Notes under the pieces: model-generated
What the model was told of the DNA's origin: nothing
The model's input: only the letters and a program-made list of their open reading frames with translations
The model's database searches: none
Shown: positions 8,314 to 16,415 of the stretch, piece after piece
Layout of the letters: every line of letters begins with the position of its first letter
Position numbering within the stretch: the first letter of the stretch is position 1
Program-made: the position numbers and the translations under genes
Assembly: GCF_009755605.1 (NCBI RefSeq)
Contig: NZ_WPNZ01000024.1
Span: 1-64,000 of the forward strand
Direction of reading: 5' to 3'
DNA length: 64,000 nt
From: Streptomyces typhae
GTDB taxonomy: Bacteria; Actinomycetota; Actinomycetes; Streptomycetales; Streptomycetaceae

Positions 8314-9607
8314 CGGAGCGGGCCCGCTCGCTGCTGCCGCTGCCGACGCTGGCGGCGGCGGTGGTGGTGACGACGGCGGCCGTCAGGACGACCGGCGGTA
8401 CGAACGCCAGCGCCGTCCCGGCGCCGTCGGCGACCGCGACCTGGGCGAACAGCGCCGCCCCCGCCGCGCCCCCGGCCAGGTCGCCGGTGTTCAGCCACGA
8501 CATGGTCTCCGTGACGCGGCCCTCCGGTGCGAGGTCGCCGCCCGCGGCCCGCAGCGCCGCGAACACGGACCCGACGGCGAACCCCGCCACCGGGCAGACG
8601 AGCAGCACGGCCGTCGGCGAGAGCGCCGCCGCACAGGCGAGCACGGCGGCCCCGGCCGCGAAGACGCACAGCAGCGGCGCCGCCCCGTGCCACCGTGCCT
8701 TCGCCAGGGCGGGAACGGCCCCGAGAGCGAGACTGCCCAGGACGCTGCCGAGGGACAGCGCGCCGAGACACCATCCCGCGTACGAGGCGACGCCGTGTTC
8801 CTGGGCGTAGCGCGGCAGCACCACGTCCATTCCGGTCACGGCGCACACGAACAGGATGTCCGCGGCGAGGAGTCGGCGCAGTGGCCCGCTCGGCATCCCG
8901 CTCGGCATTCCGCTCCGGGGCCCGCGCCCCGGCGCCCGGCGTGGCGCGGTCGGCAGCCCCGTCAGGAGCCATACGGATCCGGCCGAGAGCACCGCGACGA
9001 CCAGAAACGGCGCGAGCGGCGAGACCGAGACGCCGAGCCAGCCCGCCAGCGCGGGCCCGACGACCAGGGAGGCTCCCGTCGCCGCAGAGTCCAGCGCCAT
9101 GGCGGGGCCCATGGCGGCGGGCCCCGCCGCCCGGTGCCAGACCGCGCGCATCATGACGGCGACCGGCGGGGTGGTGGCGCCCGACAGCGCCGCGAGCACG
9201 AGCAGCACGGGCACCTCGGGCAGCCCGGGTGATCCGGGCAGTCCGGGCACAGGCGCCCCCGGGGCACGTGCGGTGACGACAAGCAGCCCGAGGGCCAGCA
9301 GGTACGCGCCGAGACAGCTCAGCAGCACGGGCCGGCGCGCGTAGCGGTCGACGAGCCGCCCCCGCGCCGGAGCGGTGAGCCCCTGTCCGACCGCCGCACA
9401 GCTCACCGCCGCCCCCGCGACGGCGTAAGAGTGCTGACGGCTGACCAGGAGGAGGAGAGCGAGGCCGGTCATGCTCGACGGGAGCTTCGAGACCAGTCCC
9501 GTCAGAGCGATGCGCCGGAAGCCGGGCACCGCTGCGAGCGCGCGGTATCCGGACGGCGGCAGGTGCTCCAGGGCTCCGGACAGGTCTTCTGCGGGCCGCG
9601 CGATCAT
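8276..9607 (-). CDS. MFS transporter (second gene of MerR operon)
   Basis: A 443-residue polytopic membrane protein with paired six-helix halves. It opens cytosolic (PAEDLSGALEHLPPSGYRAL) with TM1 around residues 33-53, has the GRLVDRYARRPVLL loop motif after TM2, and a central cytosolic linker rich in Arg/Gly (about 225-245, with a GMPSGMPSG micro-repeat). Its ATG overlaps the stop of the upstream MerR gene by four bases (ATGA), so both are expressed from the MerR promoter and the pump is the likely regulated target. Drug efflux is the default inference. Its end overlaps the convergent MFS gene tail. Confidence 0.88.
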   Translation of the reverse strand: MIARPAEDLSGALEHLPPSGYRALAAVPGFRRIALTGLVSKLPSSMTGLALLLLVSRQHSYAVAGAAVSCAAVGQGLTAPARGRLVDRYARRPVLLSCLGAYLLALGLLVVTARAPGAPVPGLPGSPGLPEVPVLLVLAALSGATTPPVAVMMRAVWHRAAGPAAMGPAMALDSAATGASLVVGPALAGWLGVSVSPLAPFLVVAVLSAGSVWLLTGLPTAPRRAPGRGPRSGMPSGMPSGPLRRLLAADILFVCAVTGMDVVLPRYAQEHGVASYAGWCLGALSLGSVLGSLALGAVPALAKARWHGAAPLLCVFAAGAAVLACAAALSPTAVLLVCPVAGFAVGSVFAALRAAGGDLAPEGRVTETMSWLNTGDLAGGAAGAALFAQVAVADGAGTALAFVPPVVLTAAVVTTTAAASVGSGSSERARSATPGPPPPPASG

Positions 9608-10623
9608 CGGGCGCGCAGCGCGGCGAGGGTCCAGTCGAGGGCGGGCGCGAGGCGGTCCGGGGGCGGCCAGCCGTTCACCACGGCGAGCAGTTCCAGATAC
9701 CGGTCGCGCCGCGGGTCGTTCATGGTCTCCAGGCGGGACTGGAGGCGGGACCGGAGGGCGCCCTGCGGACGGGACTGGGTACGCGACTGGGCACGGGACT
9801 GGGTACGGGACTGGGGATGGGGCGACGCGCAGGCGTGTGCGGCGGGCGTGTCCGGGCCTTCGCCGAGGATGCGCGCGTAGTGGGCGGTGAGGTCGTCGAC
9901 GATCGGTCGTGCGGCGGCGGACGCCGGGTCGATGCCGGCGGCGAGGGCCGGCGCGACACGGGCGCGGACGGCCTCGGCGAGGATGCGGGGCAGCCCGAAG
10001 GCGTCGTCGGGGGCCCGGTCGGCCGCCAGGTCGTGGGCCATGCCGTGCATGCTGGAGCAGAAGTCCGGGTCCCGGAACAGCTCCGCCAACTCCACCCAGG
10101 CCACGATCTGTTCGGGACTCGGATCGCGGGGCAGTTCCGGCGTCATGGAGCGCATGACGCCCGCGAACGCCGGGTGGCCGTGCAGTCCGTCGAAGACGGC
10201 GGCCAGGAAGTCGTCGACGAGGCGCCGCCGTTCCGCTCCGGAGAGCTTCGCGAGCCGATGCGCGAGCTCCAGGTCCGCGGGTGTCGAGTCCCGCCCGGAC
10301 ACCGCGGTCAGCACCGCCCGGCGCAGCCGCAGATCGCGTATCTGTACGTCGAGGGCCTCGGCGTGCGCCGCGGTGACCTCCGCGAGCGACACCTCCCGCG
10401 TCACCACCCCGCGGATCGTGTCGAGGTCGAGCCCGAGATCCCGCAGGGTCCGCACCAGTTCGACGCGGGCGACCGCGTCGGCGCCGTAGCGTCGGTAGCC
10501 GGCCGGGGTGCGGTCCGTCGGCTCGACGAGGCCCCGGTCCGAGTAGAACCGGATCGTCTTGACCGTGAGACCGGTGCGCCGGGCCAGTTCACCGATCGAG
10601 CAGAGGGTGTCGTCGTCGTTCAT
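9604..10623 (-). CDS. MerR-family transcriptional regulator
   Basis: A 339-residue regulator. The N-terminal winged HTH reads SIGELARRTGLTVKTIRFYS followed by DRGLVEPTDRTPAGYRRYG, the classical MerR DNA-binding domain, then a coiled-coil dimerisation helix and a large C-terminal effector region. No clustered cysteines are seen, so it is more likely drug- than metal-responsive. A (QSRT/A)n tract from a 12-bp repeat interrupts the C-terminal region. The ATG at 10623 lies 7 bases after the -10 hexamer, so the mRNA is predicted leaderless; the in-frame GTG at 10629 would fall upstream of the transcription start. Translationally coupled to the MFS gene. Confidence 0.93.
   Translation of the reverse strand: MNDDDTLCSIGELARRTGLTVKTIRFYSDRGLVEPTDRTPAGYRRYGADAVARVELVRTLRDLGLDLDTIRGVVTREVSLAEVTAAHAEALDVQIRDLRLRRAVLTAVSGRDSTPADLELAHRLAKLSGAERRRLVDDFLAAVFDGLHGHPAFAGVMRSMTPELPRDPSPEQIVAWVELAELFRDPDFCSSMHGMAHDLAADRAPDDAFGLPRILAEAVRARVAPALAAGIDPASAAARPIVDDLTAHYARILGEGPDTPAAHACASPHPQSRTQSRAQSRTQSRPQGALRSRLQSRLETMNDPRRDRYLELLAVVNGWPPPDRLAPALDWTLAALRAR
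9771..9818 (-). repeat. 12-bp tandem repeat inside the MerR gene
   Basis: Four copies of GGGACTGGGTAC (plus-strand view; copies 1 and 3 exact), encoding the QSRT/QSRA/QSRT/QSRP run in the C-terminal half of the regulator. In frame. More degenerate related units extend to about 9733. Confidence 0.9.
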
Positions 10624-10629
10624 GGGCAC

Positions 10630-10660
10630 ACCCTGACGTCTCCCCCTACGGGAGACACAA
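10630..10660 (-). promoter_or_regulatory. MerR-type autoregulated promoter and operator
   Basis: On the minus strand: -35 TTGTGT (10660-10655), a 19-base spacer, -10 CAGGGT (10635-10630). The spacer holds a perfect inverted repeat, GTCTCCC (10638-10644) and GGGAGAC (10650-10656), separated by five bases. The overlong 19-bp spacer with a palindrome inside is the hallmark of MerR-activated promoters. Transcription should start at or next to the A of the ATG at 10623. Confidence 0.85.
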
Positions 10661-10739
10661 GCGGTACCCGGGAGAGGCCACAGTCCCCGGGGGAGGCCCT
10701 GGTTCCCGGGAGCGGTCGGTCGTCGTCAGCCTCGCTCCG

Positions 10740-10763
10740 CCGACACTCCACCAACGGGCGAAT
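10740..10763 (+). promoter_or_regulatory. Conserved block upstream of rodlin 1
   Basis: CCGACACTCC-A-CCAACGGGCGAAT is found again with one difference at 18510-18533 upstream of the second rodlin, at nearly the same distance from the ATG (73 and 76 bases). GTCAGCCTCG just upstream and GATGTACTGG further downstream are also shared. It is either a shared promoter/regulator site or the footprint of a recent gene duplication. Confidence 0.6.
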
Positions 10764-10835
10764 AGCGGCATTCTCCCGACAATGCTGGATGTACTGGGCT
10801 CTTCTGGTCAATCGAATGTTTCGTACTGGAGTGAC

Positions 10836-11237
10836 ATGCGAACCCGTAATCCCCTCGCCCTCGGCCTCGCCGCCTTCGCTCTTGTCGGCAGCGCCGGGAG
10901 CGCGGCCGCCATCGGCGACGACTCGAGCACCACCAGCTCCAGCGGCAACGGTGCGGAGCAGTCGTTCGGCAACAGCGGCACCCAGGGTGACAAGAGCCCT
11001 CAGCTCTCCCTGGTCGAGGGCTCGTTGAACAAGCTGTGCCTGGGCATCCCCGTCGACGCCAACGTGGGCTCCCTGGTCGGCCTGGTCAACGTCGCCGTCC
11101 AGGACATCCCGATCCTGTCGGCGGAGCAGAAGCAGATCTGCACGGAGAACTCCACGCAGGCCAAGGAGGACGAGCCGCTGTCGCACATCCTGGACGACCT
11201 CTCGGTGCTCTCCGGCAACGGCACGGGCAACGGCTGA
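10836..11237 (+). CDS. Rodlin family protein (copy 1)
   Basis: A 133-residue secreted protein. It has a Sec signal peptide (residues 1-25, MRTRNPLALGLAAFALVGSA onward, cleavage probably after AAA) and a mature part beginning IGDDSSTTSSSGNGAEQSFG, with SPQLSLVEGSLNK and the CTENSTQAK segment, matching the rodlins that organise chaplin fibrils into rodlets on aerial hyphae and spores. Two conserved cysteines (LCLGIP and QICTEN) are present. ATG at 10836 follows GGAG; an upstream in-frame start would precede the signal peptide. No chaplin gene is nearby. A strong terminator follows. The paralogue at 18609 is about 85% identical by eye. Confidence 0.9.
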   Translation: MRTRNPLALGLAAFALVGSAGSAAAIGDDSSTTSSSGNGAEQSFGNSGTQGDKSPQLSLVEGSLNKLCLGIPVDANVGSLVGLVNVAVQDIPILSAEQKQICTENSTQAKEDEPLSHILDDLSVLSGNGTGNG

Positions 11238-11280
11238 CCCGACGCGGGCGGGACGGCTCGGACGGCACGGGCGGCACGGT

Positions 11281-11327
11281 GACCACCCGGCACCCCAGGA
11301 CGCACAGGCGCGGGGTGCCGGGTGGTC
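11281..11327. terminator. Bidirectional terminator hairpin
   Basis: A 16-bp perfect stem (11281-11296 pairing with 11312-11327; core ACCACCCGGCACCCC) with a 15-base loop, between the convergent rodlin and lipoprotein genes. Confidence 0.88.
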
Positions 11328-11387
11328 GACCACCCGGTGATGGTGCCGGTTCCGGTCCGGTGCCCGTGGCGTCCGGGCCGTTCCCCG

Positions 11388-11642
11388 TCACCCCTGCCTG
11401 CCGTCGCCCGGCACGGCCCCCTGTGGCTCGGGGTGCCAGTTGGTGACGACCGGTCCGTCGACGGTCATGCTGTCGGTCTCCAGGCTGCTGCCCCCGTCCT
11501 TCTGTCCTCCGCCCGTGGACGGCGCAGCGCTGGGCGACGAACCGGCGGAGTCGTCCCCGTCCTTGTCGCAGGCGGCCGACGCCAGGACGGCGGCCATCGC
11601 CGAAGCGGCCAGAGCGGTGGTGCGGATGAGGCTGTCGCGCAT
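11388..11642 (-). CDS. Small predicted lipoprotein
   Basis: 84 residues. An N-terminal export signal (MRDSLIRTTALAASAMAAVL) ends at a cysteine in ASAAC, a loose lipobox, after which the chain is Asp/Ser/Gly-rich and short (to WHPEPQGAVPGDGRQG). It would be anchored to the outer face of the membrane. ATG with GGGGAG upstream. No family recognised. The DUF1062 gene, on the same strand in another frame, reads through the first 178 bases of this gene, so the two annotations compete for that stretch; the signal-peptide logic favours this frame here. Confidence 0.6.
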   Translation of the reverse strand: MRDSLIRTTALAASAMAAVLASAACDKDGDDSAGSSPSAAPSTGGGQKDGGSSLETDSMTVDGPVVTNWHPEPQGAVPGDGRQG

Positions 11643-12436
11643 GGAATGGGTCTCCCCGTAATGATGGGAATGTCCCCGTCGGTACGAGCGTGAAGACCCC
11701 GCACCGTCCGGCAGCAACGAGGTTCGCGGGGCGCGGCGGCACCCGCAACGATCTCCGAGGAACACTGGACGCTGGAACGGTGGGACGGCCCTTGACCTGC
11801 GAGGATTACGTTCTCTTGGGACAGTGTCCTGGGACGGCCCTCCCGGCGGTTCGTGCCTGGCGGGCCGTTGCCGGGCCCCGGGAGGGCTCGGCGCTTCAGC
11901 GTGAAGGTGAAGTCCCCGGTGAGCCTTCCGCCCAGCCGGACCGCGGAGACGACGCGCCCCTCGGCGAGCAGCCTTTCGACCTCGGCGCGCGAGAGGCCGA
12001 AGCCCTCGGAGATCAGCCGCACCGGCCGGACGGGTATCCGTGCCGCGAAGCGGACCGAGACCTCGACGGCCTCGCCCTCCGGCCGGTCAGGTGCACCGGT
12101 GTCCAGACGCCAGGCGGCGCTCCAGTCGAGGGCGATGTGGTTGCGGCGCCGCACGACCGGATCCTGGAGCAGTTCGGCCGCGAGGCCGCGGTCGTTGGCG
12201 TGCAGCCGGTCCACGAATCCGGGCCGTACGGAGCGTACGTTCACCCGCTCGAGGACCGTGATCCTGGTGGTCTCCCCGCACAGGGTGCACAGCGCGAGGA
12301 GCCAGGCGTCGATGAGCTTGTGATGGGCGTTGACGCGGAACTTGCCGTGTGCGCGGAAGCGCTCGGAGGCGCAGGTGTGGCAACGGCGGAGGACGAGAGG
12401 CAGACAGGTGGGAACGACCACCCAGGTTTCGGACAC
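11465..12436 (-). CDS. DUF1062 protein with an abnormal C-terminal extension
   Basis: The first about 185 residues match the DUF1062 family: VVVPTCLPLVLRRCHTC at the start, the KFRVNAHHKLIDAWLLALC stretch and CTLCGETT, giving two CxxC pairs that suggest a zinc ribbon, and ending near LTGDFTFTLKRRA. Function of the family is unknown. The usual stop is missing: the frame stays open for about 138 more residues of Arg/Pro-rich, non-homologous sequence and runs into the lipoprotein gene. Most likely the stop was lost by a point change or indel around 11860-11890, or there is a sequencing error. Start is GTG (12434-12436). Confidence 0.8.
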   Translation of the reverse strand: MSETWVVVPTCLPLVLRRCHTCASERFRAHGKFRVNAHHKLIDAWLLALCTLCGETTRITVLERVNVRSVRPGFVDRLHANDRGLAAELLQDPVVRRRNHIALDWSAAWRLDTGAPDRPEGEAVEVSVRFAARIPVRPVRLISEGFGLSRAEVERLLAEGRVVSAVRLGGRLTGDFTFTLKRRALPGPGNGPPGTNRREGRPRTLSQENVILAGQGPSHRSSVQCSSEIVAGAAAPREPRCCRTVRGLHARTDGDIPIITGRPIPCATASSAPPLWPLRRWPPSWRRPPATRTGTTPPVRRPALRRPRAEDRRTGAAAWRPTA

Positions 12437-12679
12437 AGTGATGCACCGGTTCCAGTGAGAAGTCCGCAGCGAAAAGGGGCACGCCGCACAGGTGCGACGC
12501 GCGACGGATCAGCGCTCAGGAGGTCTCACACGGTGTACAACGGCACGTCCTCGGTGGGGAGACAGGGGCGAGAGGGACGCTAACGGCACTCGCGTGTGCG
12601 GTTCCACTGGTTTTGGTTCCGCGGGCCGCGGGCTGCCGGTGGCGGCGCCCGGCGACTGGCGGACTGGCGGACTGGCGGA

Positions 12680-13570
12680 CTAAGGCGCGTCGGTGGGCAC
12701 GCCCAGCCGTTCGGCCACGGTGGTGAGGGCCTTGCCCAGCGGGAGTGCGACCCGGGTGCGGGCGTGCGGGTCGCCCCGGGTGGGGTCCCGGTTGACGATC
12801 AGGACCGGCTTTCCGGCCTGGGCGGCCTGCCGGACGAACCGCAGTCCGGACATCACCGTCAGCGAGGAGCCGAGGACCAGCAGCGAGGCCGCTTCGCGGA
12901 CCAGCCGGCGGCAGTGCTCGACCCGCTGCTGCGGCACGGTCTCCCCGAAGAACACCACGTCCGGTTTGAGGATGCCGCCGCACTTCGCGCAGGGCAGCAC
13001 GCGGAAGTCCGCGACCTGTTCGTCGGAGAGGTCGGCGTCGCCGTCCGGGTTGATACCGGCGGCCACCGGCTCGAAGCCCGGATTCGCGGCCTCAAGGCGC
13101 CGGGCGAGTTCGGCGCGTGCGCTGAAGGCGCCGCAGGAGAGGCAGCGCACCCGGTCCAGGCTTCCGTGGAGTTCCACGACGCCCTTGCTCCCCGCGGCCT
13201 GGTGCAGGCCGTCGACGTTCTGCGTGATCACGCCCGAGAGCAGGCCGTGCTCCCCGAACGCGGCCACGGCCCGGTGCCCGGCGTTGGGCAGGGCGCGGCC
13301 GAAGGTGCGCCAGCCGAGGTGGCTGCGCGCCCAGTACCGGCGCCGGGCGTCGGGGTGCGCGGTGAAGTCCTGGTACGTCATCGGGGTGTGCCGGCTCAGG
13401 CTGCCGCCCTCGCCCCGGTAGTCGGGGATGCCCGACTCCGTGGAGAGGCCCGCCCCGCTGAGCACCAGCACACCTCCGCTGCCCAGGGCGTCGGCGACCG
13501 GCCGCAGGTCCGTGGTGCCCGGCGGGAGGTCGCCGGTGGGGGTCCAGCTCAGGGTGGGGCGCATGCGCAT
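12680..13570 (-). CDS. Sirtuin (Sir2) NAD-dependent protein deacylase
   Basis: A 296-residue cytoplasmic deacylase that uses NAD+ to remove acyl groups from lysines. It carries the Rossmann motif GAGLSTESGIPDYRG, TQNVDGLH, the catalytic His in VELHGSL, zinc cysteines in CLSCG and CAKCGG, and GSSLTVMSG. All catalytic elements are intact. It resembles the SIRT4-like (class II) branch rather than the CobB type because of the 35-residue segment between the zinc pairs. ATG at 13570, with an alternative ATG two codons later. It stands alone on the minus strand, 240 bases from DUF1062, with an 8-bp (GGACTGGC) micro-repeat just after the stop. Confidence 0.95.
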   Translation of the reverse strand: MRMRPTLSWTPTGDLPPGTTDLRPVADALGSGGVLVLSGAGLSTESGIPDYRGEGGSLSRHTPMTYQDFTAHPDARRRYWARSHLGWRTFGRALPNAGHRAVAAFGEHGLLSGVITQNVDGLHQAAGSKGVVELHGSLDRVRCLSCGAFSARAELARRLEAANPGFEPVAAGINPDGDADLSDEQVADFRVLPCAKCGGILKPDVVFFGETVPQQRVEHCRRLVREAASLLVLGSSLTVMSGLRFVRQAAQAGKPVLIVNRDPTRGDPHARTRVALPLGKALTTVAERLGVPTDAP

Positions 13571-13941
13571 GCCGCCAGGGTACGGAAACAGGCCGCGTTC
13601 GGCCGTTCGCGCAGGTCAGCCGGTCCGCTCCCGCTTTTGCGGACGCCTGGGGAACTCTTCGGGGCGAGCATCGCGGCCCGCACGCGGAGCCACCGCCCAC
13701 GCCTGCCCCGAGAGGCGGGACCGCGCCCCCGCACCCGACGCGCGCGCACCCGACGCCCGCACACCCGAGCCGTGCCTCCGACGCCCGCGCCCCCGAGCCG
13801 CGTCCCCGACGCCCGCGCCCCCGAGCCGGGTAAACACCCATACTGCGCGCACTGTTGACCACCGTATGATCGTGATCGTCGACGAGGCTGCCCCGCTGGC
13901 CCCGGGGCGCCGGCCAGCAAGGACGGGACGGGGACCCTGCC
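13571..13941. other. Intergenic region with 28-bp tandem repeat
   Basis: No gene is supported. It holds about three copies of a 28-bp repeat (13750-13777, 13778-13805, 13806-13830; CCGACGCCCGC followed by CCCCGAGCCG). Downstream, the less GC-rich stretch around 13830-13870 (TGTTGACCACCGTATGATCG) probably contains the promoter of the isochorismatase-like gene, but -35 and -10 cannot be paired convincingly. Confidence 0.7.
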
Positions 13942-14496
13942 ATGACGACCGCACTGATCATCGGCGACATCCAGCAGGGCGTCACGGGCACCTACCCGTT
14001 CGCCAAGAGGGTCGTGCCGCCCCTCACCGAACTGATCCCGCGTGCCCGCGCGGCCGGCGCCCTCGTGGTGTTCGTGCACTTCGCCCTCCGCGGCAACGGC
14101 GCCGACCTGCCCCGGGACAACGCGCTGTTCCAGGCGTTCCACGAGGCCGGGGACACCTTCCACGAAGGTGCGCCCGGAACGGAGATCGCCCTGCCGGTCG
14201 CCGAGGAGGACGTCGTCGTGGTGAAGCGCCGCGCCAGCGCGTTCGCGGGCACGGACCTCGACCTGGTGCTCCGCGCGCGCGGCATCGGCAGGATCGCCGT
14301 CGCCGGTGTCGCGACCAGCGCCATGGTGGCGGCGACCTGCTACGACGCGGCGGACCGTGACTACCGGGTGACCGTGCTGCGGGACGGCTGCGCCGACGGT
14401 GACGACGCCATGCACGACTTCTTCATGGACGCCGTCTTCCCCAGCAGGGGAGTCGAGGTCGTGCCCTGCGCGGACTGGCCCGGCGCCGCACGCTGA
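13942..14496 (+). CDS. Isochorismatase-like hydrolase lacking the usual catalytic Cys
   Basis: A 184-residue Rossmann-like protein of the isochorismatase / cysteine hydrolase superfamily. The acid Asp (LIIGDIQQG, residue 9) and Lys (VVVKRRASAF) of the Asp-Lys-Cys triad are visible. At the nucleophile position the sequence reads GVATSAMVAATCYDAADRD: the residue two after the cis-peptide VAT-S is Ala, not Cys, and the nearest Cys lies six residues further on. Similar Cys-less members are common in streptomycetes, and their activity is unclear. Substrate unknown. The 3' end overlaps the convergent DedA gene by 74 bases. Confidence 0.85.
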   Translation: MTTALIIGDIQQGVTGTYPFAKRVVPPLTELIPRARAAGALVVFVHFALRGNGADLPRDNALFQAFHEAGDTFHEGAPGTEIALPVAEEDVVVVKRRASAFAGTDLDLVLRARGIGRIAVAGVATSAMVAATCYDAADRDYRVTVLRDGCADGDDAMHDFFMDAVFPSRGVEVVPCADWPGAAR

Positions 14497-15088
14497 AGGG
14501 ACGGCGCCGCACCCGCCGCAGCGCCACGAGCACCCTTTGGAGGACGAGCGCGAGGCCGAGTCCCACCAGGGTTCCCGTCAGCGGGTCGTCCCTGAACAGG
14601 AGGCCGCCCGCGTAGCCGGTCAGCGCGGTGTAGGTGCTCCAGGCAGCCGCGGCGAGCGCGGTGAACAGGACGAACCTGCCGACCGGATAGCCGACGGCGC
14701 CCGCGGACAGGGTGACGAAGTAGCGGCCCACCGGGATGAACCGCGACGTCATGAGCACCTGGCCCCCTCGCGCGGCGAGTCGGCCCGCGATCCAGTCGAA
14801 CGCCGCCCGGCGCCGGGTGTCCGGCCGGAGCCCGGCCAGCAGGGGACGGCTCAGCAGGCGGCCGAGACCGTACGGGACCAGGTCGCCCAGGAACGCGCCG
14901 AGCGCCGTGGCGGCGATCACGAGGAACAACTGGGTGTCGCCGCCGGCCGCGCGCGCCCCGGCAACGATGATCACGGGCTCGCTCGGCACGACGGGAAGGA
15001 AGGAGTCGAGGAACGAGGCCGCCAGGAGAAGGGGGTAGAGCCACGGTGAGGCGATCAGGGACTCGGCCGTGCCCACCCAGTCGGTCAC
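14423..15088 (-). CDS. DedA family membrane protein
   Basis: 221 residues with the DedA/SNARE-associated topology: a hydrophobic N-terminus (SPWLYPLLLAASFLDSFLPV), the PSEPVIIVAG re-entrant segment, GAFLGDLVPYGLGR, the SRFIPVGRYFVTLSAGAVG motif with the conserved Arg residues, and two C-terminal helices. DedA proteins are linked to membrane lipid scrambling and envelope homeostasis. The GTG start overlaps the stop of the FAD monooxygenase (GTGA), so it is the last gene of the LysR-linked operon. The C-terminal 30 residues are Arg-rich and overlap the convergent neighbour. Confidence 0.9.
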   Translation of the reverse strand: MTDWVGTAESLIASPWLYPLLLAASFLDSFLPVVPSEPVIIVAGARAAGGDTQLFLVIAATALGAFLGDLVPYGLGRLLSRPLLAGLRPDTRRRAAFDWIAGRLAARGGQVLMTSRFIPVGRYFVTLSAGAVGYPVGRFVLFTALAAAAWSTYTALTGYAGGLLFRDDPLTGTLVGLGLALVLQRVLVALRRVRRRPFSVRRRASPRRARPRLPCWGRRRP

Positions 15089-16314
15089 GGCGCGCCACCG
15101 TTGCCCATGAGCTCGGCCACCGCTCGCGCGCCGTCCTGTGTGAAGCACAGCCGCAGCCGCTCCGCGGACTGCCGCGCGCAAGGAGCGGAGCGCTCGTACA
15201 GGTCCTGCTCGTAGTGCCGCAGTGCCGTGGTGAGTGCCACCCCGGTGACGGCGTCCCCGGTGGGCGGCGCGCACCGGGCGAGAGCGAGGGCGAGTGCCGC
15301 GGCGTCGTGCAGGGCCAGGTTGGCGCCCTCCCCGGCGAAGGGCGACATGAGGTGGGCAGCGTCGCCGAGCAGCGTGACACCGGGGGTGGTGGGCCACTCC
15401 AGGCCGATCGGGAGCATCATCAGCGGGCGCGGCAGGACGGTGTCGTCGCAGTGCCGCAGAAGCGCGGTGAGCCGGGGTGTCCAGTCGGCGAAGTGGTCCA
15501 GGAGCAGCGCTCGGGCGCGGTCGGGTGCCGCCCCCTCCAGGCCGGAGGCGGACGTCCAGCCCTCGGGCACGAGGAAACCGGCGTAGGTGCGGATGAGCCC
15601 GCCGCCGTTGCGCTGGGCCATGAGCGCCTTGCCGTCCTGGAAGGCGAACAGGCTGCCCCGCCCGACGAACCGCGCCAGCTCCGGCTGCCTGGCGTCGACG
15701 TCGGGGACGATCGTCTCGACGAACGTGACGCCGGTGTAGACGGGCTGCGCGTCGGTCAGCAGCGGGCGGACCCGCGACCACGCCCCGTCGGCACCGACCA
15801 GCAGGTCGCAGACCGCCGACCCGCCCCCGGCGAAGGTCAGTTCATGGCGGCCGTCGTCGCCGAGCGGCACCGCGCGGAGCAACTCGTGGCCCCACCGGAC
15901 GGTGCCCGGGGGCAGGGAGTCGAGCAGGAGGTCACGGAGCACACCCCGGTCGATCTCCGGTTCGGACCGCGTCGCCGCCGCACTGGACTGCCGATGGTGG
16001 ACCGTGCCGTCCTTGCCCATCAGGGTCAGGTCCTGGCCCTCGGGGCGCGCCCGGCGCCGGAACTCCGTCTCCAGACCGGCCAGACGCAGCGCCCACTGCC
16101 CGGACTCGGGGTGCAGGTCGAGACTGCCGCCCTGCGGACGCGCCGCACGCGAGGCGTCCCGTTCGTACACCGTCGCGTCGATGCCGTGGACGTGCAGGAC
16201 GCGGGCGAGTGCGAGGCCTCCCGGGCCCGCGCCCACGATCGCGACACGGGGGCCGGTGCGCGGGTGCCGGGCGCTCCGGGGCGTGCCCGGACTTGTCCTT
16301 GAGGTGGTGGTCAA
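15085..16314 (-). CDS. FAD-dependent aromatic monooxygenase (TetX-like)
   Basis: A 409-residue class A flavoprotein monooxygenase. It has the dinucleotide motif VAIVGAGPGGLALARVL (about 27-43), the middle GADG motif (LLVGADGAWSRVRP) and the second FAD motif TLLGDAAHLMSPFAGEGAN. This is the arrangement of TetX/PHBH-type hydroxylases that use NAD(P)H and O2 on phenols or related rings. The start is TTG at 16314, 7 bases after AGGAG; no ATG or GTG in a sensible place exists. Coupled to DedA downstream and 101 bases after the phosphatase-like gene. Antibiotic modification or aromatic catabolism are both possible. Confidence 0.9.
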   Translation of the reverse strand: MTTTSRTSPGTPRSARHPRTGPRVAIVGAGPGGLALARVLHVHGIDATVYERDASRAARPQGGSLDLHPESGQWALRLAGLETEFRRRARPEGQDLTLMGKDGTVHHRQSSAAATRSEPEIDRGVLRDLLLDSLPPGTVRWGHELLRAVPLGDDGRHELTFAGGGSAVCDLLVGADGAWSRVRPLLTDAQPVYTGVTFVETIVPDVDARQPELARFVGRGSLFAFQDGKALMAQRNGGGLIRTYAGFLVPEGWTSASGLEGAAPDRARALLLDHFADWTPRLTALLRHCDDTVLPRPLMMLPIGLEWPTTPGVTLLGDAAHLMSPFAGEGANLALHDAAALALALARCAPPTGDAVTGVALTTALRHYEQDLYERSAPCARQSAERLRLCFTQDGARAVAELMGNGGAP

Positions 16315-16415
16315 CGGCGTACTCCTGACGTGGGTGCTGTGCGGAGACGTGAGAGGGCGGTCGGAGGGAGGGAAGGGACGGCGTCCCGGCGGCCGTACCG
16401 GGCGCCGCGTACCGC

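Noticed and set aside
12492..12683. Short plus-strand frame between DUF1062 and the sirtuin.
   Set aside because: No family resemblance and ends in a tandem GGACTGGC tract; no ribosome binding site.
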